Positions 26,706 through 34,958 of a stretch of DNA of 64,000 bases are shown one piece after another. This DNA comes from Prosthecobacter sp. GTDB lineage: Bacteria; Verrucomicrobiota; Verrucomicrobiia; Verrucomicrobiales; Verrucomicrobiaceae. Position 1 is the first letter of the stretch. Every line of letters begins with the position of its first letter. Under the pieces are notes generated by a model, which worked only from the letters and a program-made list of their open reading frames with translations, had not been told where the DNA came from and searched no databases. Position numbers and translations under genes: made by a program. The stretch covers positions 1 through 64,000 of the forward strand of contig JAIPJY010000040.1 in assembly GCA_021733925.1 (NCBI GenBank), read 5' to 3'.

Positions 26706-27128
26706 ATGAAGCACAGCGTCACCGAGCTCCCCTTCAACACCTTCCTCGGCCTCGAACCCGCCCCCGATCCCGCTCACCTTCTCCGCCTCCCCTCCGGCCC
26801 GCAATACCTCAATCACCTCGGCACCGTCCACGCCAGCGCCCAGCTCGCGCTCGCCGAAGCCTCCAGCGGCGAATTCCTCCTCCGCTCCCTCGGCCCCGAC
26901 TCCGGCGTCATCCCCGTCGTCCGCCGCCTCGAATCCAAATTCCGCAAACCCGCCAACGGCGCGATCACCTCCACCGTCACCACCCCACCCGCAACGCTCG
27001 ATCAACTCCGCGCCGATCTCGCCACCAAAGGCCGCGCCACCATCAGCCTCACCGTGGAACTCCACGACGAATCCGGCGCCCACACCCTCTCCGCCACCGT
27101 CGAGTGGTTCTTCACACGCATCGAATAA
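26706..27128 (+). CDS. hotdog-fold thioesterase-like protein (DUF4442 type)
   Basis: A 140-residue single-domain protein with the hotdog-fold helix motif NHLGTVHASAQLALAEASSG (about 38-57) and C-terminal strands TISLTVELHDESG. Members of this family are thought to hydrolyse acyl-CoA-type thioesters. It is divergent from the giant repeat protein and precedes the esterase gene by 46 bp, so it may be the first gene of the operon ending at 30915. Substrate unknown. Confidence 0.78.
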   Translation: MKHSVTELPFNTFLGLEPAPDPAHLLRLPSGPQYLNHLGTVHASAQLALAEASSGEFLLRSLGPDSGVIPVVRRLESKFRKPANGAITSTVTTPPATLDQLRADLATKGRATISLTVELHDESGAHTLSATVEWFFTRIE

Positions 27129-27174
27129 AATCACCCCCGCTAGTTTGCACCACTTCACACGTTTTTCTCCCTTC

Positions 27175-28149
27175 ATGAAACACCTCCTTCCACTCCTGCT
27201 GCTCTCCGCCTCAACCATTTGGGCCCAAGACCTCTCCGCACAAAAAAAGAACGCGCAAGCAGCCGCCGAAAAAAGCCAGGTCGAACTCCTCCTCGACCAG
27301 CCCTACGCAGGCAACGACAACGCCAAACAAAAGGTGGATCTCTACCTCCCGAAAAAACGCAACACCGACAAACCTCTCCCTGTCGTCGCCCTGATCCACG
27401 GCGGCGGCTGGGTCAACGGCGACCGCCTCGGCTACGCCGCCGCCGCCATCCAGTTTGCCCGCACAGGCGACTACGCCGCCGTCGGCGTTGGCTACCGCCT
27501 CACCAAAGAAGCCCACTGGCCCGCCCAAGTCTATGACTGCAAAGCCGCCATCCGCTGGATCCGCGCCCACGCCAAAGAATACAATCTCGACCCCGACAAA
27601 ATCGCCGTCATGGGCAGCTCCGCCGGCGGCCATCTCTCCTCCCTCATCGGCACCAGTGGCGATGTCAAAGAACTCGAAGGCGACCTCGGCCCCTACACCA
27701 CCTTCAGCAGCCGCGTCCAATGCGTCGTCAATCTCTGCGGCCCCCAAGACTTCACCCAGGCCCTCATGTTCGACAAGGACGACAAGCCCATCGCCAAAGA
27801 CGACGCCGTCTCCGGCCTCCTCGGCGGCACCTATGAAGAAAAACACACCGAAGCCCTCGCCGCCTCCCCCGTGACTTACGTCACCGACGACGACCCGCCC
27901 TTCATCACCTTCCACGGCACCGCCGACAAACGCGTCGCCTTCCTTCACGCCGAAGCCATCCACGCCGCCCTGAAACTAGCCGGCGTCCCCTCCCTCCTCG
28001 TCCCCATCACCGATGGCGGTCACAGCTCCGTCAGCCACCCCGATGTCATCGCCCGCGCCAAAATCTTCATTGGCAACATCCTTCGCGGTGAAGACATCCC
28101 CATCGACGTCACCCCCATCCCCGCTCTGCCAGAAAAGAAAAAGCCATGA
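27175..28149 (+). CDS. exported alpha/beta-hydrolase esterase
   Basis: The start gives a signal peptide MKHLLPLLLLSASTIWAQ and a 324-residue protein. The oxyanion motif HGGGWV, nucleophile elbow GSSAGGH (Ser in the middle), an acid in HGTADKRV and a catalytic His in DGGHSSV are all visible, as in the BD-FAE/acetyl-xylan esterase-like family. It would de-esterify a carbohydrate or small ester outside the cytoplasm. Its stop overlaps the next start by ATGA at 28146-28149. Confidence 0.87.
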   Translation: MKHLLPLLLLSASTIWAQDLSAQKKNAQAAAEKSQVELLLDQPYAGNDNAKQKVDLYLPKKRNTDKPLPVVALIHGGGWVNGDRLGYAAAAIQFARTGDYAAVGVGYRLTKEAHWPAQVYDCKAAIRWIRAHAKEYNLDPDKIAVMGSSAGGHLSSLIGTSGDVKELEGDLGPYTTFSSRVQCVVNLCGPQDFTQALMFDKDDKPIAKDDAVSGLLGGTYEEKHTEALAASPVTYVTDDDPPFITFHGTADKRVAFLHAEAIHAALKLAGVPSLLVPITDGGHSSVSHPDVIARAKIFIGNILRGEDIPIDVTPIPALPEKKKP

Positions 28150-28526
28150 CCTTGGAACGCATCGACCACCTCGTGCTCACCGTCCACGACCTGCAGGCCT
28201 CAATCCGCTTCTACACCCAGGTACTCGGCATGACCCACGAGGTGTTTGGAGAAAGCAGACACGCCCTCAAATTCGGTCTTCAAAAAATCAATCTCCACCC
28301 CGCAGTCGCACCGATTCAACCACATGCCGCTCAGCCCTGTCCCGGCTCAGCCGATCTCTGCTTCATCACCACCACTCCTTTGGAACAAGTCATCCAGTCT
28401 CTCCAAAACAACGCCGTCACCATCGAAAGCGGTCCAGTAAGTCGCACCGGAGCCCAAGGCCCGATCCTCTCCGTTTACTTTCGCGATCCCGACGGCAATC
28501 TGCTGGAGGTTTCCAATCCGCTTTGA
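28146..28526 (+). CDS. VOC-family (glyoxalase/dioxygenase-fold) protein
   Basis: A 126-residue single VOC domain: IDHLVLTVHDLQASIRFY at the N-terminus with a metal-type His, and VYFRDPDGNLLEVSNP at the C-terminus with the second Glu ligand. Such proteins include virulence-associated, glyoxalase-like and antibiotic-binding members. The substrate is unknown. Its stop is directly followed by the ATG of the next gene. Confidence 0.85.
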   Translation: MTLERIDHLVLTVHDLQASIRFYTQVLGMTHEVFGESRHALKFGLQKINLHPAVAPIQPHAAQPCPGSADLCFITTTPLEQVIQSLQNNAVTIESGPVSRTGAQGPILSVYFRDPDGNLLEVSNPL

Positions 28527-29138
28527 ATGTACACCCCCGCGCATTTCCAGATTGATGACCGCGACACGCTAAACGCATTCATGCGACAGCACAGCTTCGC
28601 CACCATCGTCACACACGACGGCAAAGTTCCGCACGCCACACACATGCCCGTTTTGCTGAATCCGACACAAGGTTCGCACGGTTGTCTGCTCTCCCACATG
28701 GCCCGTGCCAACCCCCAATGGCGCCATTTTACCGATTCTGAAGTCCTCGTCATCTTCACCGGCCCCCACGCCTACATCTCCCCGGCCTGGTATGCCACAG
28801 AGCCCGCCGTCCCAACTTGGAACTACACCGCCGTGCATGCCTACGGCATTCCACGCATCGTCACGCAGCATGACCGCTTCTCCCAGATGCTTCACGACCT
28901 CGTCGAATTCTACGAAGCCGAACGCCCCAACCGCTGGCACGGCACCCTGCCCCCCGAATTCCGCGACGGCCTCATGAAAGGCATCGTCGGCATCGAAATT
29001 GAAATCACCCGCCTCGAAGGCAAGTTCAAGCTCAGCCAGAATCGCCCACAGGACATTCCACGCATCATCACTGCACTCGAAACCAGCCCAGATCAGACCG
29101 ATCGTGACACAGCAAAAATGATGAAACAGCAGCCATGA
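28527..29138 (+). CDS. paiB: PaiB-type FMN-binding protein
   Basis: A 203-residue protein that starts MYTPAHFQIDD, the usual PaiB opening. It has the HMPVLL, GPHAYISPAWY and TWNYTAVHAYG motifs of the flavin-binding split-barrel family. PaiB proteins were first named as negative regulators of protease genes, but binding of flavin is the clearer property. The start is immediately after the TGA of the VOC gene, and the stop overlaps the GNAT gene by ATGA. The neighbouring GNAT recalls the PaiA/PaiB pairing of Bacillus. Confidence 0.87.
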   Translation: MYTPAHFQIDDRDTLNAFMRQHSFATIVTHDGKVPHATHMPVLLNPTQGSHGCLLSHMARANPQWRHFTDSEVLVIFTGPHAYISPAWYATEPAVPTWNYTAVHAYGIPRIVTQHDRFSQMLHDLVEFYEAERPNRWHGTLPPEFRDGLMKGIVGIEIEITRLEGKFKLSQNRPQDIPRIITALETSPDQTDRDTAKMMKQQP

Positions 29139-29791
29139 AACCTCAGCCCTCCCCCCAACGCTTCGAAGGCCTCTTCATCACACTCACACCTCTCGACATC
29201 GACTCGGATGTGCGAGACCTTTTTGCCATCTCGCACGCAGATGAATCAACACGCAAACTGTGGCGCTACATGCCGCGCGGACCATTTGCCGACGTCGCAG
29301 AGCAAGCCGCCTTCCTCCGCGAATGGCAGGCCACCCCCAACGTCATCGCCTTCACCGTTCGCGATACCTCAACCAAGCACAGCCTCGGCAGCATCTCTCT
29401 CATGAGCATCCGTGCCGAGCACGGCGTGGCAGAGCTTGGCAACATCTGGTATGCACCTGCAGCACAGCGCACCAAGGCCAACACCGAAGCCTGCTACCTG
29501 CTGCTGCGCCACTGCTTCGAAGATCTCGGCTACCGGCGCATGGAGTGGAAATGCGATGCACTCAATGAACCCAGCCGCAACGCTGCCCTGCGCCTGGGAT
29601 TCACCTTTGAAGGCATCTTCCGTCAGCACATGATCATCAAAGGCGAAAACCGCGACACCGCCTGGTTTGCCATCCTCGACCACGAATGGCCGCAGATCGC
29701 CGCATCAATGCGCACCTGGCTGCATGAAGACGACTCAATTTCACTCAGCCGATTAATTGCCGAAGGTCGCCGCGTACAGGCTCGTGCATGA
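29135..29791 (+). CDS. GNAT-family N-acetyltransferase, RimJ/RimL-like
   Basis: A 218-residue acetyltransferase. The acetyl-CoA-binding region is around WYAPAAQRTKANTEACYLLL, and a C-terminal CDALNEPSRNAALRLGFTFEGIFRQ is typical of the RimJ/RimL type that acetylates protein N-termini or small amines. The substrate is not evident. It is translationally coupled to both neighbours by ATGA overlaps. Confidence 0.87.
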   Translation: MKPQPSPQRFEGLFITLTPLDIDSDVRDLFAISHADESTRKLWRYMPRGPFADVAEQAAFLREWQATPNVIAFTVRDTSTKHSLGSISLMSIRAEHGVAELGNIWYAPAAQRTKANTEACYLLLRHCFEDLGYRRMEWKCDALNEPSRNAALRLGFTFEGIFRQHMIIKGENRDTAWFAILDHEWPQIAASMRTWLHEDDSISLSRLIAEGRRVQARA

Positions 29792-30915
29792 AGCACGCTT
29801 ATTTCCTCTTGCTGACCACCACCCTGGTGTTCGCCGCTGACCCGAAGTCCAAACCGGACTTTCAATACCAGACCGAGGGCATTCAAGTCAGTCTGCCGAC
29901 GGCCGATGAGCCGAAAGTGAAGGCTTTTGGCCCCGACACCATCAAAGCCGCCGCCAAATACCTCGACGATGGCGCCATCTGCTGGGTGCGCGAGAAAACC
30001 TGCGTCAACTGCCACACCACCGGCCCCTACCTCAGCGAGCGCCCAGCTTTGTCAAAAGAGCTCGGTTTGCCGCTTGAGGAGGTGCTGGCAGACTTCGTCA
30101 AAACCGTGCCTGAGAAGGTCACTTCGCAGAAAGAAACGGAAAAGGATGGCATCAAATACTACGGCGGCTCCTGGACGAGCATCTGGCGCTCCATGGGCCT
30201 TGCTGAATGGGACAAACATGTGACCGGAAAGCTCTCTGCGCACACCGAGCGCTCGCTGCAGGAGATGCTCATGCGCCAGTCCACCAACGGCTCCTTCGTC
30301 AGCTATGGAGAAGTCGAAATCCCCCACATCACCACGGACTTCGAACTCACGCTGCAAGCCGCCCGCGCAGTGACCGCCGCGCCCGGATGGTTCTCCAACC
30401 TCAAAGACCCCGAATTGCTCGCACGCATCGAAAAAATGAAGTCTTGGCTGCGCGAGGCTCAGCCAAAGAATGACTTTGACCGCATCCTGCGCCTCCAGCT
30501 CGCGCATTACATGCCCGAATTGGTCCCTCAGGTGCAGCGTGATGCAGCACTGGCACTCCTCTCTTCCAAACAGCATGCCGATGGCGGCTGGTCACTGCGC
30601 GACATGTCCGCCCTGGGTGACTGGCATTTTAAAATGAGCGACACGGTGGTGAACCTCATCAGCGGTCTGCCCGATGCGGCGAAGCCGGAAAGCGATGCCT
30701 ACATGACTGCCTTTGCCATCGTGCTGATGCGTCAAAATAACGTCCCCGCCAGCGATGAACGCATCCAGCGCGGCCTCGCCTGGCTGAAGCAGGAGCAGCG
30801 CGTCTCCGGCCGGTGGTGGATGCAATCACTCTATCGCGGAAAATACAGCTACATCACCTACATTGCCACCACTCAGGCCCTGAAGGCGCTGGCATTGTGC
30901 GACGAATTGCACTAA
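29788..30915 (+). CDS. exported protein with a CxxCH heme site and a prenyltransferase/squalene-cyclase-like barrel
   Basis: The 375-residue protein has a signal peptide (MKHAYFLLLTTTLVFAA). A c-type heme motif CVNCH is at residues 72-76. The rest looks like an alpha/alpha barrel with QW-like repeats (DGGWSL, NGSFVSY, GRWWMQSL), as in squalene-cyclase/prenyltransferase-fold proteins. The combination with a single heme site is unusual; a cytochrome-linked oxidase or a chaperone-like protein are both possible. It ends the overlapping operon, three bases from the convergent AraC gene. Confidence 0.72.
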   Translation: MKHAYFLLLTTTLVFAADPKSKPDFQYQTEGIQVSLPTADEPKVKAFGPDTIKAAAKYLDDGAICWVREKTCVNCHTTGPYLSERPALSKELGLPLEEVLADFVKTVPEKVTSQKETEKDGIKYYGGSWTSIWRSMGLAEWDKHVTGKLSAHTERSLQEMLMRQSTNGSFVSYGEVEIPHITTDFELTLQAARAVTAAPGWFSNLKDPELLARIEKMKSWLREAQPKNDFDRILRLQLAHYMPELVPQVQRDAALALLSSKQHADGGWSLRDMSALGDWHFKMSDTVVNLISGLPDAAKPESDAYMTAFAIVLMRQNNVPASDERIQRGLAWLKQEQRVSGRWWMQSLYRGKYSYITYIATTQALKALALCDELH

Positions 30916-30918
30916 TTT

Positions 30919-31731
30919 TCATCGCCGTGCGCGCCGATACACCGCCGGCGACTCGCCCATGCGTTTGCGGAAATGCTGGGTGAAGCTGCTCGCATCCACA
31001 AATCCGCACTGCTGTGCCACCTCGCTGGCAGTCAGCGTTGTCCGCTCCAGCAAACGCACTGCGGCCAGCACCCGCGTTTTGATCAGAAACTCCTGCGGGG
31101 TGATGCCAAACGCGCTTTGAAACCGCCGCTGCAACTGCCTCAGCGACTGGCCGCAGGATTTCGCCACGTCCTCAATCAGGAGCGGTTTCGAGTAGTCATG
31201 CCGGATGATCTCCACCGCCTGCGCCACGGTTTGAAACACTGGCAATCTGCGTTCTGCTTCGTCAGGACGCCTTAACGTGCCCATTACGCCCTGCACCCGG
31301 CGTTTGGAGTCGAAGAGCGGCAGCTTCGTCACCAGAAACCAGTCCGGGATGCCCTGCGAGTCCCACCACAGCTCCACACGTTCAATCACGTCCACCTTGC
31401 CAGCCAGGATGCGTTTGTCGTCATCCACATAGGCCTGCGCCATCGTATCTGGGTTCAGGTCGAAGTCCGTGCGCCCGATGATCTCTGAATCGTCCGGCAT
31501 CTGGTAGCGCTGCATCAGCCCCTCACTGGCAAACATGAGGTGCCCCGCCTTGTTCTTGGCAAAGAAGTAAACCCCGGGAATGTGGTCAAACAGCCGCTGA
31601 AACAGCAGCGTCGGCTCCAGCGTGCGCATCCATGCAGCACGCTGCTTCCTCCAGCGTGCAATTTCCGCCGCCGAGCGCCTGGGGCGCACGCGGGGTCTCA
31701 GAGGCACATCAGATCGCCGGGGGGTCGTCAC
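30919..31731 (-). CDS. AraC-family regulator with a PAS-like sensor
   Basis: Residues about 40-160 form a PAS-like domain (PGVYFFAKNKAGHLMFAS, IGRTDFDLNP). Residues about 175-270 form the AraC-type double helix-turn-helix, with LLIEDVAKSCGQSLRQL and SEVAQQCGFVDASSFTQHF followed by RMGESPAVYRR. It probably senses a small ligand and controls a neighbouring operon, most likely the Tat FAD oxidoreductase downstream (31781-33217), which lies just upstream on the same strand. Confidence 0.9.
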   Translation of the reverse strand: MTTPRRSDVPLRPRVRPRRSAAEIARWRKQRAAWMRTLEPTLLFQRLFDHIPGVYFFAKNKAGHLMFASEGLMQRYQMPDDSEIIGRTDFDLNPDTMAQAYVDDDKRILAGKVDVIERVELWWDSQGIPDWFLVTKLPLFDSKRRVQGVMGTLRRPDEAERRLPVFQTVAQAVEIIRHDYSKPLLIEDVAKSCGQSLRQLQRRFQSAFGITPQEFLIKTRVLAAVRLLERTTLTASEVAQQCGFVDASSFTQHFRKRMGESPAVYRRARR

Positions 31732-31780
31732 AAGAGGCAGGATGGCGCAGCCAATGCTGACCGCAACTTCCCTGCTTGCC

Positions 31781-33217
31781 TCAGCGCGCGATCTTTTCCA
31801 GCACCTCCCGGCAGTCCTCCCAGGCTACTTCATGAGGCTGGCGGTGGTGCAGTGCGGCGAGGGCTGCGGTTACGCCGGCTGCCTCTCCCATTGCCACGGC
31901 ATTGCCCGTCACCCGATAGCTGGCATGAGCGATGAAATCTCCGCTGATGCAGCGACCCGCCATCATGAGGCCGTCCACATCTTTCGCGATGAGCGCACGA
32001 AGCGGGATGTCGTAAGGAGTGAACTTCTTCACGCCACCGCGCTCAATGGTCTGCTTGTCGTTGTCCGCCTTGCTTTTCGCATGAATGTCCACGCCAAAGG
32101 TCACCCGTGCGACCGCGTCGGCATGACGCCTGCCTTGAACGAGGTCGTCCGTTTTCACCGTTTCCCGGCCATGGATGCGCCTGCCATCACGCACGCCGAT
32201 CTGTTCGGCCGTGGCCACCACCTGCAGTCCATCCCACACGCCGCCGAGTTTCCGCAGCGCTCGTGTGATGGTGAAGATCTCCTTGCGCGCACGCACCGTG
32301 GCGGTGGTCATGGCATCGGCGTCATCAGGACGCACGCCATACTCGTGGTTCAGCATCAGCAGCACAATGTTGTCACGCACATGAAAAATGGTCGGCATGC
32401 CATAGGAGGGGTCCACGCCTGCGCGCTGGATTTCAGCCTTGAAGTTCGCCGTGGCCTCAACGTGCCATTTGAGATCGCCCTGATAGAACGAGATGTATTT
32501 CCCCATTTGCGACACGTCGCGCACAACGGCCAGCGCATTCATGGTGAGCGGCTGGCAGGCGCACTCCACGGACTTGTCGCCCTGCCCCATCTTGCCCAGG
32601 TCCCAGCCGCAGCCCGCCAGCGCTCCCAGAACGCCATCGCCCGTGGTATCGATGAACACCGGAGCCTGCCACGCCTCACGGCCCGAGCGTGATTCGGTGA
32701 TGACCGTGGTGAGCTGCCGTCCTTCGCGATAGGCCGCAACCACCCGCGTGTGCAGGCGAAATTTCACTCCCGCCACGCAGCACAGATCCTCCAGCAGCAG
32801 TTTCATTTCGTCCGGCTCATAGACAAACCGCCCAGCATCACTTCCACGGCGCGCACCCCGCTCATCAAGCAGTCGCGTGATCTCCCGTGTGAAGCCCGGC
32901 TTGTCGAAATCAAACACCCAGGTGAGCAGGCCCGCTGTCCACACTCCGCCGAGGCAGCCATTCGTTTCAAACAAACGCACACGTGCACCCGCCCGCGCAG
33001 CAGCGACCGCCGCCGCCACACCCGCCGGGCCCGCACCGCAGACAATGACATCCGCATCATGCACCAGCGGCACGCTGCGGTTCGGCTCGTCAAACGCCAG
33101 CGCATCGCCTTTGCCTTCCGCAGCAGACACCCATGTGGCTGCAGGCAGCAGTCCGGGGACGGCGAGAGCAGCGCGCAAAAAGTGACGTCGGGAAAAATCG
33201 GCAATCTGGGGTTTCAT
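31781..33217 (-). CDS. Tat-exported FAD-dependent oxidoreductase, paralogue 1
   Basis: The 478-residue protein starts with a twin-arginine signal (FSRRHFLRAALAVPGLLP). A dinucleotide-binding Rossmann motif follows, DADVIVCGAGPAGVAAAVAA (about 53-72), with ETNGCLGG downstream, and a C-terminal MAGRCISGDF...GNAVAMGEAAG motif closes the FAD site, as in the FAD-oxidored family. The substrate may be a sugar-derived or other organic acid. It shares overall layout with 38442-39839. It is divergent from AraC regulator 33313. Confidence 0.87.
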   Translation of the reverse strand: MKPQIADFSRRHFLRAALAVPGLLPAATWVSAAEGKGDALAFDEPNRSVPLVHDADVIVCGAGPAGVAAAVAAARAGARVRLFETNGCLGGVWTAGLLTWVFDFDKPGFTREITRLLDERGARRGSDAGRFVYEPDEMKLLLEDLCCVAGVKFRLHTRVVAAYREGRQLTTVITESRSGREAWQAPVFIDTTGDGVLGALAGCGWDLGKMGQGDKSVECACQPLTMNALAVVRDVSQMGKYISFYQGDLKWHVEATANFKAEIQRAGVDPSYGMPTIFHVRDNIVLLMLNHEYGVRPDDADAMTTATVRARKEIFTITRALRKLGGVWDGLQVVATAEQIGVRDGRRIHGRETVKTDDLVQGRRHADAVARVTFGVDIHAKSKADNDKQTIERGGVKKFTPYDIPLRALIAKDVDGLMMAGRCISGDFIAHASYRVTGNAVAMGEAAGVTAALAALHHRQPHEVAWEDCREVLEKIAR

Positions 33218-33312
33218 GGCAAAGGAAGGAGTGGTTGGTAAGCGTTGCAGTTTGCATTCTCCGCACCCAGCATCCCAGCGGAAGATGCTAACAAAGATAG
33301 CACAAACGCAAT

Positions 33313-34182
33313 ATGTCCGAAGCTCATGCCCCTACCAGCCGCTGGCACCTGTGGATAAACCGCCTGCTCAGGCGCGGCTGGCCCCGCCACGTGCATCTGG
33401 CGTTGGAAACGGGGGACCCCGCCTCGCGCGGTGGATTGCCCGTGCATGCCAGTCCGAGGTTCTCCATCTGTCTCGCAGGCACTGGGCGTTACGTCATTTT
33501 GAAGCAGCAGCGGCTGGAAATCATCACGCTGCAGCGTGGCGATGCCATCGTGGCTGCTCCCCACGCGCTGATGGAGCCGCATCCGACCGCCCGCTATCTG
33601 GCCATCGGCTTCGTCTTCACGCTGGAGATGACGCGCTTTCTGCTGGCAAAAAAAGGCCGTGACGGTCATCGGTTTCTCCACACCCGGCATGACGCCCGAA
33701 TGCTGGATGAAGACGGGCGGCATTTTTTTCAGGCGCTGCAAAACCGGCGCGGCTCATCATCCGATGATCTGGCAGCGCGACGACTTGTGGAACTCCTGCT
33801 CATCAAGACCGCCGAGATGTCTGCGCTGCCCGAGCCTGCGGTATCGACTGCTGGCAAGGCGCGATTCACCTGGCTGGCGGCCTGCCAGTTCCTGCAGGAA
33901 AACCTCCACCATCCCATTGGCAGGCAGGATGTGGCTGATTTTCTGCATCTTCATCCCAACCATGTGTCCCGCCTGTTCCGAGACTTCAGCGGACAGTCGT
34001 TTCTCGATCACCTGCTGCAGGCAAGGCTGGAACGCTCCCGGCCGCTGTTGCAAGACCCGCAGCTGAACATCACCGAGATTGCCCACGCGTGCGGCTTCCG
34101 GGATGCAAACTACTTCATCCGCCGCTACCGCCGCAAATTTGGCGAATCACCCGGCCATGCGCGCCTGTCGCATTTCGCATGA
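33313..34182 (+). CDS. AraC-family transcriptional regulator
   Basis: A 289-residue regulator with an N-terminal cupin-like sensing region (VHLALETGDPASRGGLPVHA, FSICLAGTGRYVILKQQ) and a C-terminal AraC DNA-binding domain (from about 185: NLHHPIGRQDVADFLHLHPN, and ITEIAHACGFRDANYFIRRY). It lies between a divergent Tat oxidoreductase and the HUMPS-family gene 57 bp downstream, so it may control both. A 10-mer CTTTGTCGTG lies just after its stop. Confidence 0.9.
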   Translation: MSEAHAPTSRWHLWINRLLRRGWPRHVHLALETGDPASRGGLPVHASPRFSICLAGTGRYVILKQQRLEIITLQRGDAIVAAPHALMEPHPTARYLAIGFVFTLEMTRFLLAKKGRDGHRFLHTRHDARMLDEDGRHFFQALQNRRGSSSDDLAARRLVELLLIKTAEMSALPEPAVSTAGKARFTWLAACQFLQENLHHPIGRQDVADFLHLHPNHVSRLFRDFSGQSFLDHLLQARLERSRPLLQDPQLNITEIAHACGFRDANYFIRRYRRKFGESPGHARLSHFA

Positions 34183-34239
34183 TCTTTGTCGTGACGCCAC
34201 CACCGGGTTCTGCGTTAATCTGACACTCACCAACCGCCC

Positions 34240-34938
34240 ATGAAACCCATCGTTCAAATTTCCCTCGATCTGACCAACATCGACGAAGCGCTCGAAACAG
34301 CCGCCCTGGCCATGCGCGCCGGTGTGGACTGGCTGGAAGCCGGCACCCCTCTCATCCTAGCCGAGGGCCTGCACGGTGTCCGCGCGCTAAGAAAGGCTTT
34401 CCCTAACACGCCCATCGTTGCTGACCTCAAAACCATGGATGGCGGCTACCTCGAAGCTGAAATGATGGCGAAGGCCGGTGCCACCCACGTCGTCGTCATG
34501 GCCCGTGCACACGCCGAAACGATCAAGTGCGTCGTCAAAGCCGGTGCCGACTTCGGCTGCAAGGTCATGGGCGACAACATGGTCTGCGAAAGCATGATCG
34601 AAGGCGCGAAGTTCCTCGAAGACCTCGGCTGTGACTACGTCATCCATCACATCGGCTACGACGAGCGTCGTGGCATCGCCGCAGCGGGCAAACGCATGCC
34701 CAGCCCGCTGGATCAGCTTCGTGAAGTGTGCAATGCCGTCAAAATCCCCGTTCAGGCCGTCGGCGGCCTCAGTTTGGAGCAGGCGATCAAGTGCCCTCAA
34801 TACGGTGCACCCCTCGTCGTTCTCGGTGCCCCGCTCACCATCGACGCCGACGCCTTCAAAACGGCGGACGGCAATCTCGAAGCTTCGTTGCGCATGATTT
34901 GCGAAGCCGTGCATGCTCAGGACGTTCCTGCTTTCTAA
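34240..34938 (+). CDS. HUMPS-family decarboxylase/aldolase (hexulose-6-phosphate synthase-like)
   Basis: The 232-residue TIM barrel has the family catalytic signature ADLKTMDGG (Asp62-x-Lys64-x-x-Asp67) and C-terminal phosphate-binding AVGGLSLEQAI and VVLGAPLTIDADA. Members include 3-hexulose-6-phosphate synthase and 3-keto-L-gulonate-6-phosphate decarboxylase. No hexulose-phosphate isomerase is adjacent; instead an MDR dehydrogenase follows 21 bp downstream. This favours a role in keto-sugar or uronate breakdown over formaldehyde fixation, but that is an inference. Confidence 0.85.
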   Translation: MKPIVQISLDLTNIDEALETAALAMRAGVDWLEAGTPLILAEGLHGVRALRKAFPNTPIVADLKTMDGGYLEAEMMAKAGATHVVVMARAHAETIKCVVKAGADFGCKVMGDNMVCESMIEGAKFLEDLGCDYVIHHIGYDERRGIAAAGKRMPSPLDQLREVCNAVKIPVQAVGGLSLEQAIKCPQYGAPLVVLGAPLTIDADAFKTADGNLEASLRMICEAVHAQDVPAF

Positions 34939-34958
34939 TTTCACTTTCTTTCCCAACC

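Noticed and set aside
34240..34938. Ribulose monophosphate formaldehyde fixation
   Set aside because: No hexulose-6-phosphate isomerase or methanol/formaldehyde genes are nearby; only the HUMPS family can be claimed.
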